Shown: positions 26,685 through 39,649 of the stretch, piece by piece
How the letters are laid out: every line of letters starts with the position of its first letter
Numbering within the stretch: position 1 is the stretch's first letter
Assembly: GCA_037447605.1 (NCBI GenBank)
Contig: CM074804.1
Span: 8,597,356 to 8,661,355, forward strand
Direction of reading: 5' to 3'
Length of the DNA stretch: 64,000 bases
From: Zygnema circumcarinatum
Lineage: Eukaryota; Streptophyta; Zygnematophyceae; Zygnematales; Zygnemataceae
Program-made: the position numbers and the translations under genes
Notes under the pieces: generated by a model
Database searches by the model: none
Seen by the model: only the letters and a program-made list of their open reading frames with translations
What the model was told of the DNA's origin: nothing

Positions 26685-29600
26685 ATGGCGGGTTCCGCAG
26701 TGCCCCTCTCTGCGCCTCCGCCGGGGCGCTCCTGCGACAAAGGCTCGCAGACTGAGCTCGGTGCGCAGGGACTGGAGTATTTCTCTGGCGGTGCTGGAGG
26801 CTGGCAGGCTCACAGAGGCGTGCGGCACTTTGCAGATCATGACGAGAGCTGCGAGGCGAGCCCGCTGCACGGTCAGCAGAGCACTCTTGAAAAAGGCAGC
26901 GACCTCGACTTACTCTGACACCGAATCCGTTAAATTGTGGTATTGGAATGTGGACGATGTAGCGTGTACTTTCGAAATTCGGATTATCTGCTAGTGACTG
27001 CCGCTTAACCAAAGCTTCTTTTGTGGAGTGAATTTCAAGAATCACATCAAATAAACCAGATAATAATTGTTGTAAACCATGCTCTGTCCGCGCGACCATG
27101 TGCGAGCTCTATTCGTAAATTGCTCCGTATTCTGCATGCTTCATGCAGGATGGAATGCAGATAACGGAGCAGAATTGCAGCAAGAGCGAATAAGGTGCTG
27201 TACATCATCCGCGGGTCAAAAGATGAGATAGAGTCACCTTGTCTTCCAGTAAATAACTTCTATGGCATGCGAGGCTGCTCCACTTGTGCACTCAGAATAT
27301 CATGCCAGTGCACTTTTGACTGCCACATATCAGACCCTCGGTCATTGTGCGACTTGGTTAGCATGATGAAAGTATCAGAGGACATTTCTAAGGCGCCTGC
27401 TTCTGCTTACTCCGAGTTATTACGCACAAGAGCATCCACTACATGTGGCGCTGCGGCCAATCTTGTTAGAGAAAGTGACTGCAAAAATCTACGCTGAAAC
27501 CACTGTCTTCATTGTTAGAGTGGCTTGCTTTGTACTGAAAGCCGACTCTATGAACAGTTACTTTGAATATCAATAGGACACTCCCAGTAGTTTTTTGATA
27601 AGGGCAAGTAATGATGAAGCACAGTTCTTGTTCATTTTTCAGGAGTGGAAGCAAAGCTGAGGTGCTGACACCTGTTGTCACTCTTTTCAACAACAAATGG
27701 AAGTCTACCAACCTATCGATCATGGACCTTCAATGCCACCCCTTACAAGCCGACTTGATAGTGGCCTGTTACTGGAATCCAGCTGTGGCTTCCCTAGACT
27801 GTGGCTCGTTTTCTTACTCAAACTCCAAAGGCTGGGTCACCTCCTCTGGCAAATCTCCAGGAAGCAGCCTTTTTAATCAGACGCATAGTTCCCTCTCCCC
27901 CGACACTATTGATTCTTCCCAGTCGCAGACGTCACGTACAGAAGAAAACACTGATCCTGCAGTCGTCGTGTGGTCTACGCAAGGTCAACAGGTTTCAATC
28001 TTGCAGAGCGAACATCGAGTAACGTCGCTGGCCTGGGACCCTGCAAACATTCACGTTCTTTCTGGAGGCACACAACTGGGACAAATCCTCATTTGGGACA
28101 CACGGGCAGGAAGGTGTGCGATTCAAAAAAGTAAACTGATATCAGCTAGGTGGCAGGGACACCTGGACATGGTCAACAACCTCACTATGGTTGACGAAGG
28201 AGAGTCAGGAAAGCTAGTGAGTACATGTAAAGCTGGTCGATTATGCACCTGGACCCGACGCATGCTTGATAAGGTGTTTGTCCTCTCCCTGCCTTCCACA
28301 CTGCCCAGCGGTGAACGTCAAAAACAAAAGATAGAAGCCTCTGTCGATAACATTTTCGGATTTATGAATGTCATTGAAAGTGGTAACCGACTGCTTAGTA
28401 GTTCTTTGCGGCTCGCAAGTTAAGGGCTTAAAGCAATACATATGCCGGTGCAACTTGATAGGGAAAGTACCGTTTTGCCGTTCGTGGTTTCATTAGTAGT
28501 GTCTCCTTAGCGCTGGCCAACAGGTCTGTTTAGTTGCCACGTTACCGCCAGAGCAACAAAAAGCTTTTGAAATAGGATGTGGCCCATTTTCCAGACTTAT
28601 CCTACGCTGGACATTAGAATTGCAATACTGACGGGGAGAACAAGACTGATTTTTTATCCTGACCGCGAATGCAGCCTCTGACCAAATTGGAATTGCGACA
28701 GCCCGGGAGTTCAGAGGATTCGATAAACCTGGTCACTCAGTGGAATGTCGTCCCGACATGCTTATCCTTTGCGCATGGGGACAGGAACACGTTCTTTTTG
28801 GGAACTGAATCTGGCCAGCTGTACCAGGTATACTGTAGTTTTACTTATCATTGTTGTGGCATAAGGCTACAAGTAGACGTGATGGAATAGTTGAACAAAG
28901 CTCCTTGCGTTTGTTTGTCAATTGACGTGACTTTACTTTTCTTGAGAGTTTGGGTTGATACATAGAAAGCGGGTGAACATGATAACTAAGTGAACCGCCG
29001 ATTGCTATGTGGATAACAGTCAGTCTCCATTCCTTTCAGATTTCTCAGGAGAAGGGGCAATGTGTGAGGATGGCAACGCACAGGAATATGTTGGTGTGGA
29101 GGAAATGGAGATTATCACGATTTAAAATGATTCTCAGTGCTTCTTGATTTGACAGGGTACCCTGAATGGTAGTCCGGAAGCAGACCTTCCTGGTCTCTTC
29201 CGTCAGATTGGCCCACAATCGGACCAGCGACGGGTGCGCCGGTGGAGCGGTGAGGGGTTCATGAGGAGCTCACGGCACTTGGCGAACAGGCGACCTTCTG
29301 GTAGCTCCTCACCAATCGCACAGAGGGACTCCCACTTAAGTTCCTCGTGTACTTGTCCTCATCCTTCCTTTTGTTGGATGTATCAGCCACTCCGTACTGC
29401 TTTTCCTTTGCACACTCGTCAAAGTTATTGTACCTTCTCCCAATGAGTTTTTAAGCACTTGACAGCTTTTTTTTTTCTTCCTTTACTTTCATTTCCCTGT
29501 CATCAGTTATTGCACGTCTCTCTGCTGTCCATCTTCAGCAATAGCCAGAATGCATTGCCTTCACCTCGCCAAGCTGTCAACTTCCTATCTATGCCTCCTC

Positions 29601-30696
29601 CTCGTCTCTTCTTTCAATAAGCGCTTCGCACTAGGATTGGTGGTCTCTGGCTGTTAAGCCTCATCCATGGCTACTGCGCACATTTTTATGGTACAATATG
29701 GGGGGGAAGTTGATGGTTACGTACCTTTTGATAAATTATCAACTGTCCTTTTCTGTTTCGTGCGCATCTTTAGTTTGCTTATTCCTTTTGCTGCATCGCA
29801 CCCTTTCGAGCAGGTGCCGAAGCCCACCGGGGCCTCATCAGCGGCCTCCACTGCCACCCGGGCACACAGCAAGTGGAGGGCTTGCCTGACGTTGCTGACC
29901 TTATGCTGACGTCATCATGGGACTGGACTTTCAAGTTGTGGAGTGCGCATAACCCGTCCAGGTGAGATGCATCTATGGATTTTGTCCAAGTATTTTGAAC
30001 TTTCTGTCCATTCTTGTTTCTCGTTTGTCCTTGTTTGCTGTTCATTTGTTCTTCCAGTCTCATTTTTTTTTTCTTTTTAGCTTTGCATAGTTGCAGCCCC
30101 AGGCTGCTTCATAACCAGTGACTTCGTTCCTTTCCCTGAAAGCCGGTAAAGATGAAAGGAAGATATGAAGCATTTAGAAGTCGGGTGAACTCCAACCACT
30201 GTTCTGTCGACACGCGAGGCAATGCCCGCCTAAAATCTTTTGAAGCAGCTGCGCTTTTGTGTTTGTAATGTTGTTTGTGGCGGGGTATTGATTTCTCTTT
30301 TTTGCCATTCACAGGCCATTGTGGAGCGTGGAGTATTTGAATGCATGTCATGACGTGCAGTGGTCGCCGAGAGATCCCTTTGCGTTTGCGGTGCTTTCGG
30401 CGGATGACAACCGAGTGCAACTGTGGCACCTCGGGGCGAGTCTGAACGGACCGGTCGGGGCGCTGCCGCTGCGGCCCACCACCACTACTACTCACCGCGG
30501 CGCTGACGCCTCCTCTGCGGGCGGCGGCCGGCTGCGGTGGACCTCGGACGGCCGCCAGATCGTCTGCGCCGACCTGCGAGGGCGCATCCACGTGGTGGGG
30601 GCGGAGGCGGCGCAGGAGGCCTTCGGCGAGCTGCCGTCCGATGCGCTCGAGGCGGTCTGGGAGAAGGTGGAGGAGCTGAGGACGCGCAGCCGCTGA
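26685..30696 (+). CDS. Dynein intermediate chain (WD40; cytoplasmic/IFT type)
   Basis: Dynein intermediate chains bind the heavy chain through a C-terminal beta-propeller and link cargo or light chains through the N-terminus. Five exons join in phase: 27643-28273, 28675-28827, 29156-29249, 29814-29961 and 30315-30696, giving 469 codons and the stop. Family features are VVVWSTQGQQ, GGTQLGQILIWDTRAG, FFLGTESGQLYQ, DVADLMLTSSWDWTFKLWS and HDVQWSPRDPFAFAVLSADD, ending ALEAVWEKVEELRTRSR. The LTSSxDWTxKLW and QWSPxDP blades are diagnostic. The N-terminal part is not resolved. A candidate first exon at ATG 26685 encodes CDKGSQTELG, resembling the QTE/QTD light-chain-binding motif. I infer the IFT (dynein-1b/dynein-2) class because green algae generally have no other non-axonemal dynein; an axonemal chain is the alternative. 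Confidence 0.85.
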
Positions 30697-31894
30697 CTCT
30701 GACTCTGCCTCTTCTTCCCCCCCCCCTCCCTCTGCCTGTCCTTGTGCCATCGCACGTGCTGGACAAGTCATTTGAAACGCAACGTACCATACTCTCATTC
30801 GGTATTTGCGTGCGATGATGCTCTATGCGGTGGGGTGGGGCCGTGCAATAATTTTGCATCCAAATGTTCTGTTTCGAGTAACTGACAGAGCTTAAAGTAG
30901 GCAGTTTGATATCCAGCATGACGGAAAAAAGCGCAAGTTTGAGCACACCCACCCTGCCATTCAGCCTCACATCGCTTTCGAGTTCAGTCCATGCTGAACG
31001 AACGAACACAAATGCTCCGAGGAACGATTCTTTCATGTATTCCAATAAATTTAACAAATGAGAACGAGTCTACAGATCAGACAGAGGCATTTTAGGTGGA
31101 AGGATGAGCAAGTGCCTGCCAGTCAACCGCTGTGGCCCCGCTGTGGCCCCTCCGGATATGGAGGTGAAAGGCAAGCACACAGGTCCTCCCGAAGCAGATG
31201 GGTCAAATAACACTGCCTTGCCTAACGCAGCTGGTCCAGAGGGTTGCTACTTTTCACATACCTCATTACCATCAAAGCTAAAAGTTCACCTACCGCGGAC
31301 CCGCCCACGCCTGACATCTCCAAGTAAGCGTTGTTCCACCACCAGACCTAACTACGATTGATTGAACCTGACAGCTGATGACTCTAGTGATGTCAATATC
31401 TACAACTCAACAGCCTCTGTGTTTTTCTTTACAAATGCCATCAAGACCCGTCACTGCTCTCTGGACCTCGCAGCCGGCCGTCTAAACAGCTGCAGATAAA
31501 TAATGGGGCCATGTGCTCCAATATTCGTGTAGACAGGAGGAGCTCCTCGCAAACAGACCAAACTTTTCTCCAAAAACTCTCCATTGTTGGCGCCATGCTG
31601 TGTCCACAGGCCTCACTGACCCCGGAAACCGATGCTTCCCGAAGACACCTACAGCAACCGATTTATTGACATTCTACAGATTTCCGAATGAAACTCTGCA
31701 CAAACTTCGCTTGTTTGAGCCTCATCTCAGTTGCAGGACAGGCTGCCAGCGGCCTCCTGAGAAGTTTTGTGCATTGGTTGACGGCAACGCATTTGTCAAC
31801 GCAAGCAGCAGGGTGCTCTGCATGACTCTTCCAGTTGTCAATTCGATCATATAATTCCATCGGTCGATCGCCTCAAGATCCCTAACGCGGCTTC
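30697..31894. other. Convergent 3' spacer between dynein gene and UPF0301 gene
   Basis: About 1.2 kb between two stops on opposite strands. It must hold both 3' UTRs. I see no supported exon. Confidence 0.5.
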
Positions 31895-34272
31895 CTATAC
31901 ATCCGTGCGAGGGTATTTTACGTATTCCCCACCCATCAGCTGAAGGACCTCTTCCCAAAGTTTATCGTGGGGTGTCTTCAAAAGTATACCAGGACTGCAC
32001 GCTGCAATCTGCCACCATCCTGACCTGACTTCTTTCTGCAGCTGCATGGAATCCCAGCCTGCATATCCGAAAAAGAAACGGAAATCTTCTGGCCTGGCTT
32101 CATGAGTATTTACTGCGGACACTGCTGCTTCCATGGACGACATGCTGCCACAGTACGTTCCCGGTAGAACCTCATCAGAACCGTTAACGTTTCCAACATT
32201 ATGAAGCAAAATAAAACGACGAGTATCCAGAGGACCTCCCACGTTGACCGGGCATGATCCAAAGGTCTTCATCAAGCTATGGCTCATCCCCTTCATCGTG
32301 CCGATTCTGTGGCTCAAGGGCTTGTTCAGCACCACTCCATATGGTGCCTCTTCATCCTCATGACTAAGCATGAGAATAACAGATTTTTCGAAAAACGCAT
32401 ACCCATTTAGCTGCTCTGTAGCTACGAGAATACAGCCTCGCTCAAGTTTAGGAACCACATGAGCCCATTCTCTGCCTTCCCTCCCCCTGGATGAGACAGT
32501 CCACGCACCGAAATCAAATCTACTCTTTCCGTACTCATTGTCCTCGAACCCTCGAGACTCTCCTGCTCTACTCTCAGCTTGCTGTTCCATGTCGACAAGC
32601 TGCGCACGAAAGGTTCGCCAATCCATGTCGCGAGGGGTTGAAGACGAGAACGCTGGATGAAACAAAGACTGCTCTCTCTGAAACGACTCCATATCATCAT
32701 CTTCAGGGGCAGGCAGCCCGTCCTTTGCACCCCCATTGCCTCGTCCAGAACTGCATATTATACTCCAACTTCTGCCTGCACATCAGAGGAACACAATAAG
32801 CAAAATCAGAATAACCGGCCAAGACTTCGCTTTTATAGCACGCGTACGTGCTTGTCCATAATAAACCTCGTCGACGTGATTCTTCTTCAGTGTGATTTAC
32901 AGGCACCTACGAAGAAATCTTCTCACGCCCCAGCAATCTTCACATTAGAAAGCCATGTTGCATTCCCGGATCCCAAACATGCTTCCCCAACCCTTGCCGT
33001 GGAGAACGCGTGCAGCAAAGCATTTATAATTCTATGGCTTCAAAGCACATTTCAGAAATTCAAAATCCAGAACCGTTCTGATGCTTGTTTCCCTTGAGAA
33101 ACATCATAAGTGCGTCCTGAGTAGCGATTGCTACATGAGATCATCTTGAAGCAATGATCAAATCCAACAATCCGCACTTTGAAATTGATGAGCTCACCGA
33201 TTCCTGAGCTAACATCTGATCTGTGTCAGATGATTGAAGTGTAAAGACATCCAATGAAACAAATAAAAATTAAAAACAATGACGGGATCAATTGCATTCG
33301 GTGGGCCTCTGCAACGCCATCATTCACTGGTGCCGGTGTCAATTTCAATACAATGCTATTCACCGGAAGTTCTGCACTACAGTCTCAACAGACTATTAAC
33401 AGGGGCAAACTTCCTCAAAAGGAAAAACTTTATTAGATTGCTTCTTCTGAACAAAAAAAAAGAGAGTTCAAAATGAAACCTCAGAAAAGATGCGTCCCCA
33501 TCTTTTGTTTCCGTTTCTTTTCCATCCCGCAGTAAGACAAGTTGGCCTTCTTTCCCATAAGCAATGTTCTAAAAGGCTTTTATGGCGGTATGCTTTTGGA
33601 CCGAAGTTCCGACAGTCAGAAACTTTAGTAAACTATTTCAATCTCACTCAACTGCTAGCCGGTCCACATTCCGGCAAGGCAAATTTTGCAAGCTCAAAAG
33701 CTGTCATTTTGACAGCCATCTGGAAACCTGCATAACACTGTAAATCAATGCTTGCCGTAAGCAATCATGGCGTTTCCTAACTGTAGCGGCAACGTCTCCA
33801 TAGCACACTCGTTCATCACGAAGCTCAAAAGGAAGCTGCAACGTTAGCAGCATCAGGTCAAGTATCATAAGCGTGAACATCCATAGCGTCCTTTCATGGA
33901 ATTGTATCAACTTCAAAAAAAAAAAAAAAAACCGACTTCCTTTCAAGCAGAAGAGACAAAAATAGCTAAAACTCCCCTTACCGATCTCCTCGCAGCCGCA
34001 GGCACCGACACAAGCATTTCATCTAGAGCAAGCCAAGGGCCGCACGTGCTACTGAGAAGCAGCAGAAAAGCACCTTTACGAGGCGCTCCAATATCTTTTC
34101 CAGAAAATGAAGGATAAAATGCCTTGGCTGACAGCAGCGTCCTCGAGGCGGAGTGCTCTTTACAGGCCCCCTCCGCGGGCGCCGCCACTCTGCAAGCGGC
34201 GCGCAGCCCTTGCGCATGCGTTCCCGAGGTGAGAGAGAAGGCAGGTGCTCCGGCGGCGACAGCAGCAGCCAT
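31895..34272 (-). CDS. UPF0301/AlgH-family protein (DUF179), probably plastid-targeted
   Basis: The main exon, 32750 to the stop at 31895-31897, encodes about 284 residues. After an N-terminal linker (GNGGAKDGLPAPEDDDMESF), the UPF0301 domain begins at LERGCILVATEQLNGYAFFE and continues with SVILMLSHEDEEAPYGVVLN, VNVGGPLDTRRFILLHNV, FRFFFGYAGWDSMQLQKEV and SGWWQIAACSPGILLK. These are the conserved blocks of bacterial YqgE/AlgH and plant plastid homologues. The molecular role is not established. A candidate first exon at ATG 34272 reads MAAAVAAGAPAFSLTSGTHA with an Ala/Ser/Arg-rich tail, like a chloroplast transit peptide. The middle exon(s) joining it to 32750 were not resolved, and its phase does not match directly. 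The start is therefore provisional, the domain call firm. Confidence 0.85.
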
Positions 34273-34426
34273 GGCTCCTTCCTCTGTCTCCCTCCCTCTC
34301 CCTCCCTCGCTCGCGAGTGTCGCGTGTGCGGAGTCTGGAGGGATGTCAGCGGATCAGGCGGGGGGGGGGGGGTGCGCGTCGCCCCTCCCAGTCCCATGCC
34401 CAGGCCCAGGCCCGCCCCTCAACCCC

Positions 34427-34466
34427 ACCGACCGACCGACCGACCGACCGACCGACCGACCGACCG
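34427..34466. repeat. (ACCG)n tetranucleotide microsatellite
   Basis: About ten uninterrupted ACCG units in the divergent promoter. Confidence 0.95.
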
Positions 34467-34633
34467 TTGGGCTCCGACTCGTCAACGGCTACACCACACC
34501 ACGCCCCGCCGCGCTTCGAAAGGAACGGCTCACTTCGGAACCAGTTTACGAGGGACCTGCCCCCACTCTGGGAAGGGTACTGCGTTTGATCCACGCCGCC
34601 GCCGTCTGAAAACACCGCCGGCCCGCCCCTACC

Positions 34634-34711
34634 GCATATTTGCGACATTTACGATATTGCGATATTTGAGACATTGTGTTTTTTGCGATGTTGCGATATT
34701 GCGATACGGTA
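34634..34711. promoter_or_regulatory. CGATAT-rich motif upstream of TrmH gene
   Basis: The tract includes TTACGATATTGCGATATTTG and GCGATGTTGCGATATTGCGA, ending about 245 bp before the start codon. Words and spacing resemble the tracts near 2.85 kb and 15.15 kb. Confidence 0.4.
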
Positions 34712-34957
34712 GTTGTTTCCAAGGACGGCGGGCGGGCTGGCGGGCGCGGCCGCGTCTCTCCCCGCCCCGCCCCACCGCGCCCCGTCCCCTCGCCGAGTGC
34801 AGGGCAGGGCCGAGCAGAGCACGCGCAGGCAGGCAGGGAGGGAGAGCAGGCCAGGCAGGCAGGCAGACAGCCTTTCCTTCTCAAGGCAAGGCAAGGGAAG
34901 GGAAGGGAAGGGACGCCGCTGCAGGCCCGGCCATAGCCAGCCGCGGCCACCTCTCTC

Positions 34958-37763
34958 ATGGCCGCCCGCGCGACCGCTCTCGCGCGCGCCGCGCGCCTTG
35001 CGGCGCCTCGCGGAGGGCCGCCCTCACGTGCGTCGAGCCGCAGCGACGACGCGCAGGTCAGTGCTCTGCTTCAGGCGCCGTGGCCCTTGCTCGCTCGCTA
35101 CAAAACGCCGTTTTCGACGCCGCATTTCTGATGCGGTAAGCCCTTAAAATATAAAGGAACAGTCCCTTTTGCTGAGTGGAGCAGGTATTTTCTTGCTTCT
35201 CAGGCAAGATATCGCATGTTTTCTACTGGATTCAAGCCGCGAGAAAATGGAAATGCATGGCGTATTTGCTGCAGCAGGAGAAGGCTGAATGGAAGGAGCA
35301 TTCATGGCGTATTTTCGGCGAATGGTGGAATTTCTCCGGAGGTCGAGCAGCAACGAGGGCTTGCGGCATTAAAGGGAGAGGAGAGGACATCTGAGGAGGT
35401 CAGCGTGCCCGGCCGCCCGTGGCTTACTCGGCCGAGAAGGACCCCGGTATCCCGCCTGGAACTCGTCGGCTGCAAGCTCCCTCACCAAAGCAGGAAGGAT
35501 ACAGCAGCTCCACTCGCAATGGCGAGCGCAGATGAAGCCCGTGACATGGCGCACCATGCAGACCTTCAAACAGAAGTGGGTGAAAGTAGTATGGGGGAAC
35601 CGGTGGTCAACGAAGCTGAAAATGGAGGAGCAGTGTCCGCTGAACGATTGTTATCATCTTTTGATGAAGGCTCTTGGACATGCAGGGGTCGACAGAAGGC
35701 AAAAACCTCGTTTCCGTTGAACTCTCAGGTTGGCAGTGATAACGGTCATTTTCAAAAAACAGCAGGACCCAAGATGTGGTTTCCTTACACGGACGAATTT
35801 GATCTTGGTTTACCAAAGCTGCTAAAGAGCACGGAAGTAATTGAGTTGTTGAATCCTTTCCTAGTGGAGGGACGGAGGTCGCGAATGGAGCGCACTGTGG
35901 CAGAGCGCACATTTTCAATAGTGCCAGTCATTGAAGGATTAGCAGATTTGGGTAACGTTTCGGCCGTTTGCCGCACTGCAGAGGCACTAGGGTTTCAGTC
36001 TGTTCACGTTATCTCCTCCGATAACAGAAGGAGGTGAGTGACAAGTTTCAGCGTTGCAGTTTGCTTACACATTTCAAATGCAACCGTGCACACCGACGCA
36101 AGTCATCATGGCATCATCATATTGTTTTTTGTCATGTCGGTGGTGTTTCAAATGCGGACCATTTTTACCATTTGTGTGTCGTGCAAGGAGTGCTCACAGT
36201 ACAGAAACACTCACTTATACTTCTTTTGTGTTCCAGGTTTAAGGACAATCGGAACATAAGCATGGGCACAGATAAGTGGCTTGATGTAGAGTTATGGGAA
36301 AAGGCCGCCTCATGTCTGGACGCATTGCGAAAACGTGGTTACCGGATCATAGCTACCCACATCGCGCCTGACACGGTGTGAATGACTGCGCGTTGCTAAA
36401 TGTTTTAGAATAAGCCGAGTTTTGCGAACTGGGGCGGAAAATTGGCATCCTTGCTTTTCAGTCTTGGGAAAACGCCTGTTTGCTCGCTGTTTTGTAAGCA
36501 TTCGGTTACCTGATGGAAGTTTTTTCCTCTACCCCTCTTTGTTGCGTCTTGATTAGGTGCCGATATATGATATTGATTGGACGCTTCCAACAGCTGTTAT
36601 TTTTGGAAACGAGCACCGGTGAGAAATAGGAAGTTGATTTAGATTCATGCTTTTTCCCATATACCTTTACGTCGCTTCCACGGGGACCCAAAAAACCATT
36701 TTAGAAAAGGGGAGGTCTTTCGTAAGCTTTCTCTATGCATGCTGAAGCAAGAGCAGAAGCAGGAGTTCCTCAAGCCTTTTAACCGAGTAATCATGTACCA
36801 TGCATTACATTGGGGGTACAAAGAGCAAATGAATTCTCGAGGCAACTTCCATCCCCATGTAATAGAATTGTGGGGCAAACAAAGCTATTCAAGAAGCATC
36901 GTGTAACCATACGTCATGCAGGCATGAAAGGAAGTCTGTCTAGCAGCGTTCAGCCAGCGAAGTGAAATTACTCTTTTCGTTTCTATAGGATATTCCGTTT
37001 GCTGTCACAAAATTTCTGATGGTTTGAGTCACTGACTAGTTCTTTTCTCACGAAGAAATAAGACGCTGGGAAAGCTGTTAGTGCTTTGTCCTTGAGACAC
37101 AAGGTGCAGACTTCTTTAGAGGGAGGCGGAGACTGTTCAATTCTTCCCTCTTTCTCCACGATGTAAGTCTCGCCATCTGCTGGTTTGTCTGCAGGGGAGT
37201 GAGTGCTGAAATTCTACAGGCGAGTGACTTACGCTGCGCCATTCCCATGACTGGCATGGTGGACTCCTTCAACATCTCTGTTGCAGCGGGAATCACCATG
37301 CACCACGCCATGCAGGATCGATTGCTGCGCCAGGTGAGGCCCCGGCCCCTAAGGCAAAGAATGAAAGGCAGAGGAGGTAGGGGAGGCGAGGTGCCAAGGG
37401 AGGCGGTCTTGTGTCTCGACCGCACTGCAAACAGCGATAGGATCTGCATCGACAAGTATGGAAGCAATTGAATCTTAGTGGAAGAATATGGGTAGTTCAA
37501 GGAGAGCGCGGGGAGAGTCTCGCCATGTTGGATCTTTGCATGAAATCACAGCAACTGTCCGTGTCATTGTGCGACGCACGCAGGGCTTCCACGGGGACTT
37601 GACGGAGGAGCAACAGAAAATCCTGGTGGCGGAGTTCATGCTGCGCCACAACAGGCACACAAAGTGCATCATAGAGCAGCTGCTGTCGCAGGAAGGAGTG
37701 AGCCTCGGGCAGAGCAAAAAGAGTCCTTTAGAGAGGTTCCTTGCCAAAACATCCGTTCCGTGA
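34958..37763 (+). CDS. TrmH-type SpoU/SPOUT RNA 2'-O-methyltransferase, organelle-targeted
   Basis: Bacterial TrmH methylates the 2'-O of G18 in tRNA; plant relatives act in plastids or mitochondria. Six exons join exactly: 34958-35056, 35204-36033, 36237-36375, 36557-36618, 37195-37333 and 37584-37763, totalling 1,449 nt and 482 aa. The first exon is a classic Ala/Arg-rich transit peptide (MAARATALARAARLAAPRGG). About 240 residues of weakly conserved leader follow. The SPOUT domain starts near TFSIVPVIEGLADLGNVSAV and has motif 1 (NVSAVCRTAEALGFQSVHVI), RNISMGTDKWLDV, DWTLPTAVIFGNEHRGVS (motif 2) and CAIPMTGMVDSFNISVAAGI (motif 3, the knot). A C-terminal helical extension ending in SPLERFLAKTSVP completes it. 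Which organelle and which nucleotide cannot be decided from sequence. It is convergent with the OPA3-like gene. Confidence 0.93.
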
Positions 37764-38318
37764 TGTACAGACCACCTCCATCTCACTTCGATCGCCGATA
37801 ACAGCAGTTTTATTGGAATGCAAGCGCATGAAGTATAAGTAGGACCTTGGCTCGTCCTTCTGCCTCGAAGGTGCTCAGCGCTAGGCCGCGAGTGCTCGTT
37901 TGCATAAAGGGACACCTGTTTTTCAAAAGCTACCGAAAATCCAGAACCCAGAGTTCCGAGAGGCATGGGCGCTGGCTGTAAAGAGGAGGGTTGGGACGGT
38001 TAAGTACCGACCCCATGCTGAGACCAGATGTACTGAAAGTGATCGATTGGAGGTCGCAAGTGGGCGGTGAGGCCTTTAGCTGCCTCACAACGAGGTGAAG
38101 GCAGTGATCACGCGCCGGGCGACCGCGGTTTCACAAATTAAGAACGGAGAAAAACGCATGTTCGGGTCACAACAGGATGGACGATACATTTTGTACGTTT
38201 TTGCATGTAAAATTTAATAATTCGAAATGAATTGAAACACAGGAAATGGACTTAAATCCCAACGCCCTACTGAAGCTCGCGAGCATTGGCTGCTCGCCAA
38301 AAGCGGAGCAGTTCAAAA
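37764..38318. other. Convergent 3' spacer between TrmH and OPA3-like genes
   Basis: A 0.55-kb interval between opposed stop codons. No exon or RNA gene is evident. Confidence 0.55.
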
Positions 38319-39649
38319 CTATTTTGAATGCCGAGGGGAAGACGGCGCCCCCTTTTCTTCCGCAGCAGCCTGTGCTGAGGACGACGCCTTCTCCATGGCC
38401 TCTTGCCATTGCCTTATGGCCGGAAAGCTTTCCAGAACTTGGAGGCGGCGCCTCAAGGCCTGCCCCATCCAACCGGCCGCTCAGCACCCCAAAACAAGAA
38501 CGTCAGTTTCCAGTCTTTGTGAAAGGGGGGGGGCATTGCTCGCGCTGCCAAACGGCCAAGGGGACGGCCAACCCACCTCCAGCTCTTCTCTGCGGATCTC
38601 TTCTTTGCGCGCTTCAGACCTTGCACTTCTCCCATACTCGAATACCAGAACTGAGCATGCAACCTATAAAAAAAAACGTCAAATATGATTACATCACCTG
38701 AGAAGTGCAGATCAACACAGCTGGAATTCAAAGTCTTTGCTTCAAGATAGTGTTAACATGCTCGTGAACGTACAGTGCTCCTTATGCTATTTAAGAGGAT
38801 AAGAGTGTTAAGCAGTTAGAAGATGAGAGGATCAAGTGATAGTTTTTTAGGCTTCCGCTAATGTCTCCGCACATAGAGTTAGCAAATACAAACAGGAAAA
38901 ACCTAAACAGCTCAGCTTAGCATCATGGAGTCGTGAAAGCGGCACCAACGTTCATCCAATAATTTCTTAGGACATGACAAGGCACAGGTGCAACTGAAAG
39001 AAATTCAATCACTTTTAAACGTTAGTTACCGCAAAGACGACGCCTTCCCCCATCATGTCTGCCGCAGCTTGCACAGCTCGGTCCTCATTGAGCGGCCGGA
39101 CCTCAACGTCAGTGTCCTGGCCGTATAGACGCCGTTGGAAGTTCGTGCTCCACTTGTGATATCGCTGCGCGAAGGCAGGACAAACTCAAGGATATCAAGA
39201 ACACTCTCTGCCATCCGTTTGCTTCGTAAGGAAGCTCATTCACCTCTCCGCACCTTGCCACAGCAACAAAAAAAAAACATTCTGATAACAAACATATTTG
39301 CTTGACACCGCCTCATAGAAAGTAGACGAGCAGACCCACAAACAGTTTCTGCAATGACAGATGATGATGTGCACTTGCTTTTGATTGGCGGTAACAGATC
39401 GACACACGCTCCCTAAGCCAGCGCTCTGTAAGTGTGGAGTGTTTGCACCCATTCACTTCCAAATATGACAAGAATTAAAGGAACTGTTTTCTCCACCCTT
39501 CAGTTGCAGATGACACACACCTGCACATAATAACTGATGAATTCTCTGAATTTTGGATGATGAGCGGCACGAGCTTTTACAACATTCGCAAGAGGTTTAC
39601 TGGCTGTACGTAGCAGCAGAGTACCAAGTTTCAGCAACGGAAGCACCAT
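38319..39649 (-). CDS. OPA3: OPA3-like protein
   Basis: OPA3 is a small mitochondrial membrane protein found in animals, fungi and plants, linked to mitochondrial morphology. Its biochemical role is uncertain. Four exons join in phase 0: 39649-39521, 39164-39030, 38663-38577 and 38459-38319, giving 492 nt and 163 aa. Family blocks are MVLPLLKLGTLLLRTASKPL with HHPKFREFI, then FQRRLYGQDTDVEVRPLNED and RAVQAAADMMGEGVVFA, the hydrophobic ACSVLVFEYGRSARSEARKE, and a Glu/Gln/Ala coiled-coil tail (QVLESFPAIRQWQEAMEKAS). The third exon's acceptor (TATAG) was chosen over a nearer CAG because only it preserves phase and the membrane segment. Start ATG 39649 gives the family N-terminus directly. Confidence 0.94.

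Larger units (their letters stand above)
34273..34957. promoter_or_regulatory. Divergent promoter between UPF0301 and TrmH genes
   Basis: This 685-bp interval holds a CCCTCC stretch beside the UPF0301 start, a (CCGA)n microsatellite, a CGATAT-rich motif and GGCAGG/GGGAAG repeats beside the TrmH start. Confidence 0.5.

Noticed and set aside
33704-33946. Possible middle exon of the UPF0301 gene (FELRDERVCYGDVAATVRK)
   Set aside because: A plausible acceptor exists, but the phase does not fit the candidate first exon and the sequence has no counterpart in the family that I recognise.
38167-38487. Separate small gene on the minus strand
   Set aside because: It is another frame of the last OPA3-like exon, whose phase-0 frame gives a coiled-coil tail and a stop at 38319.
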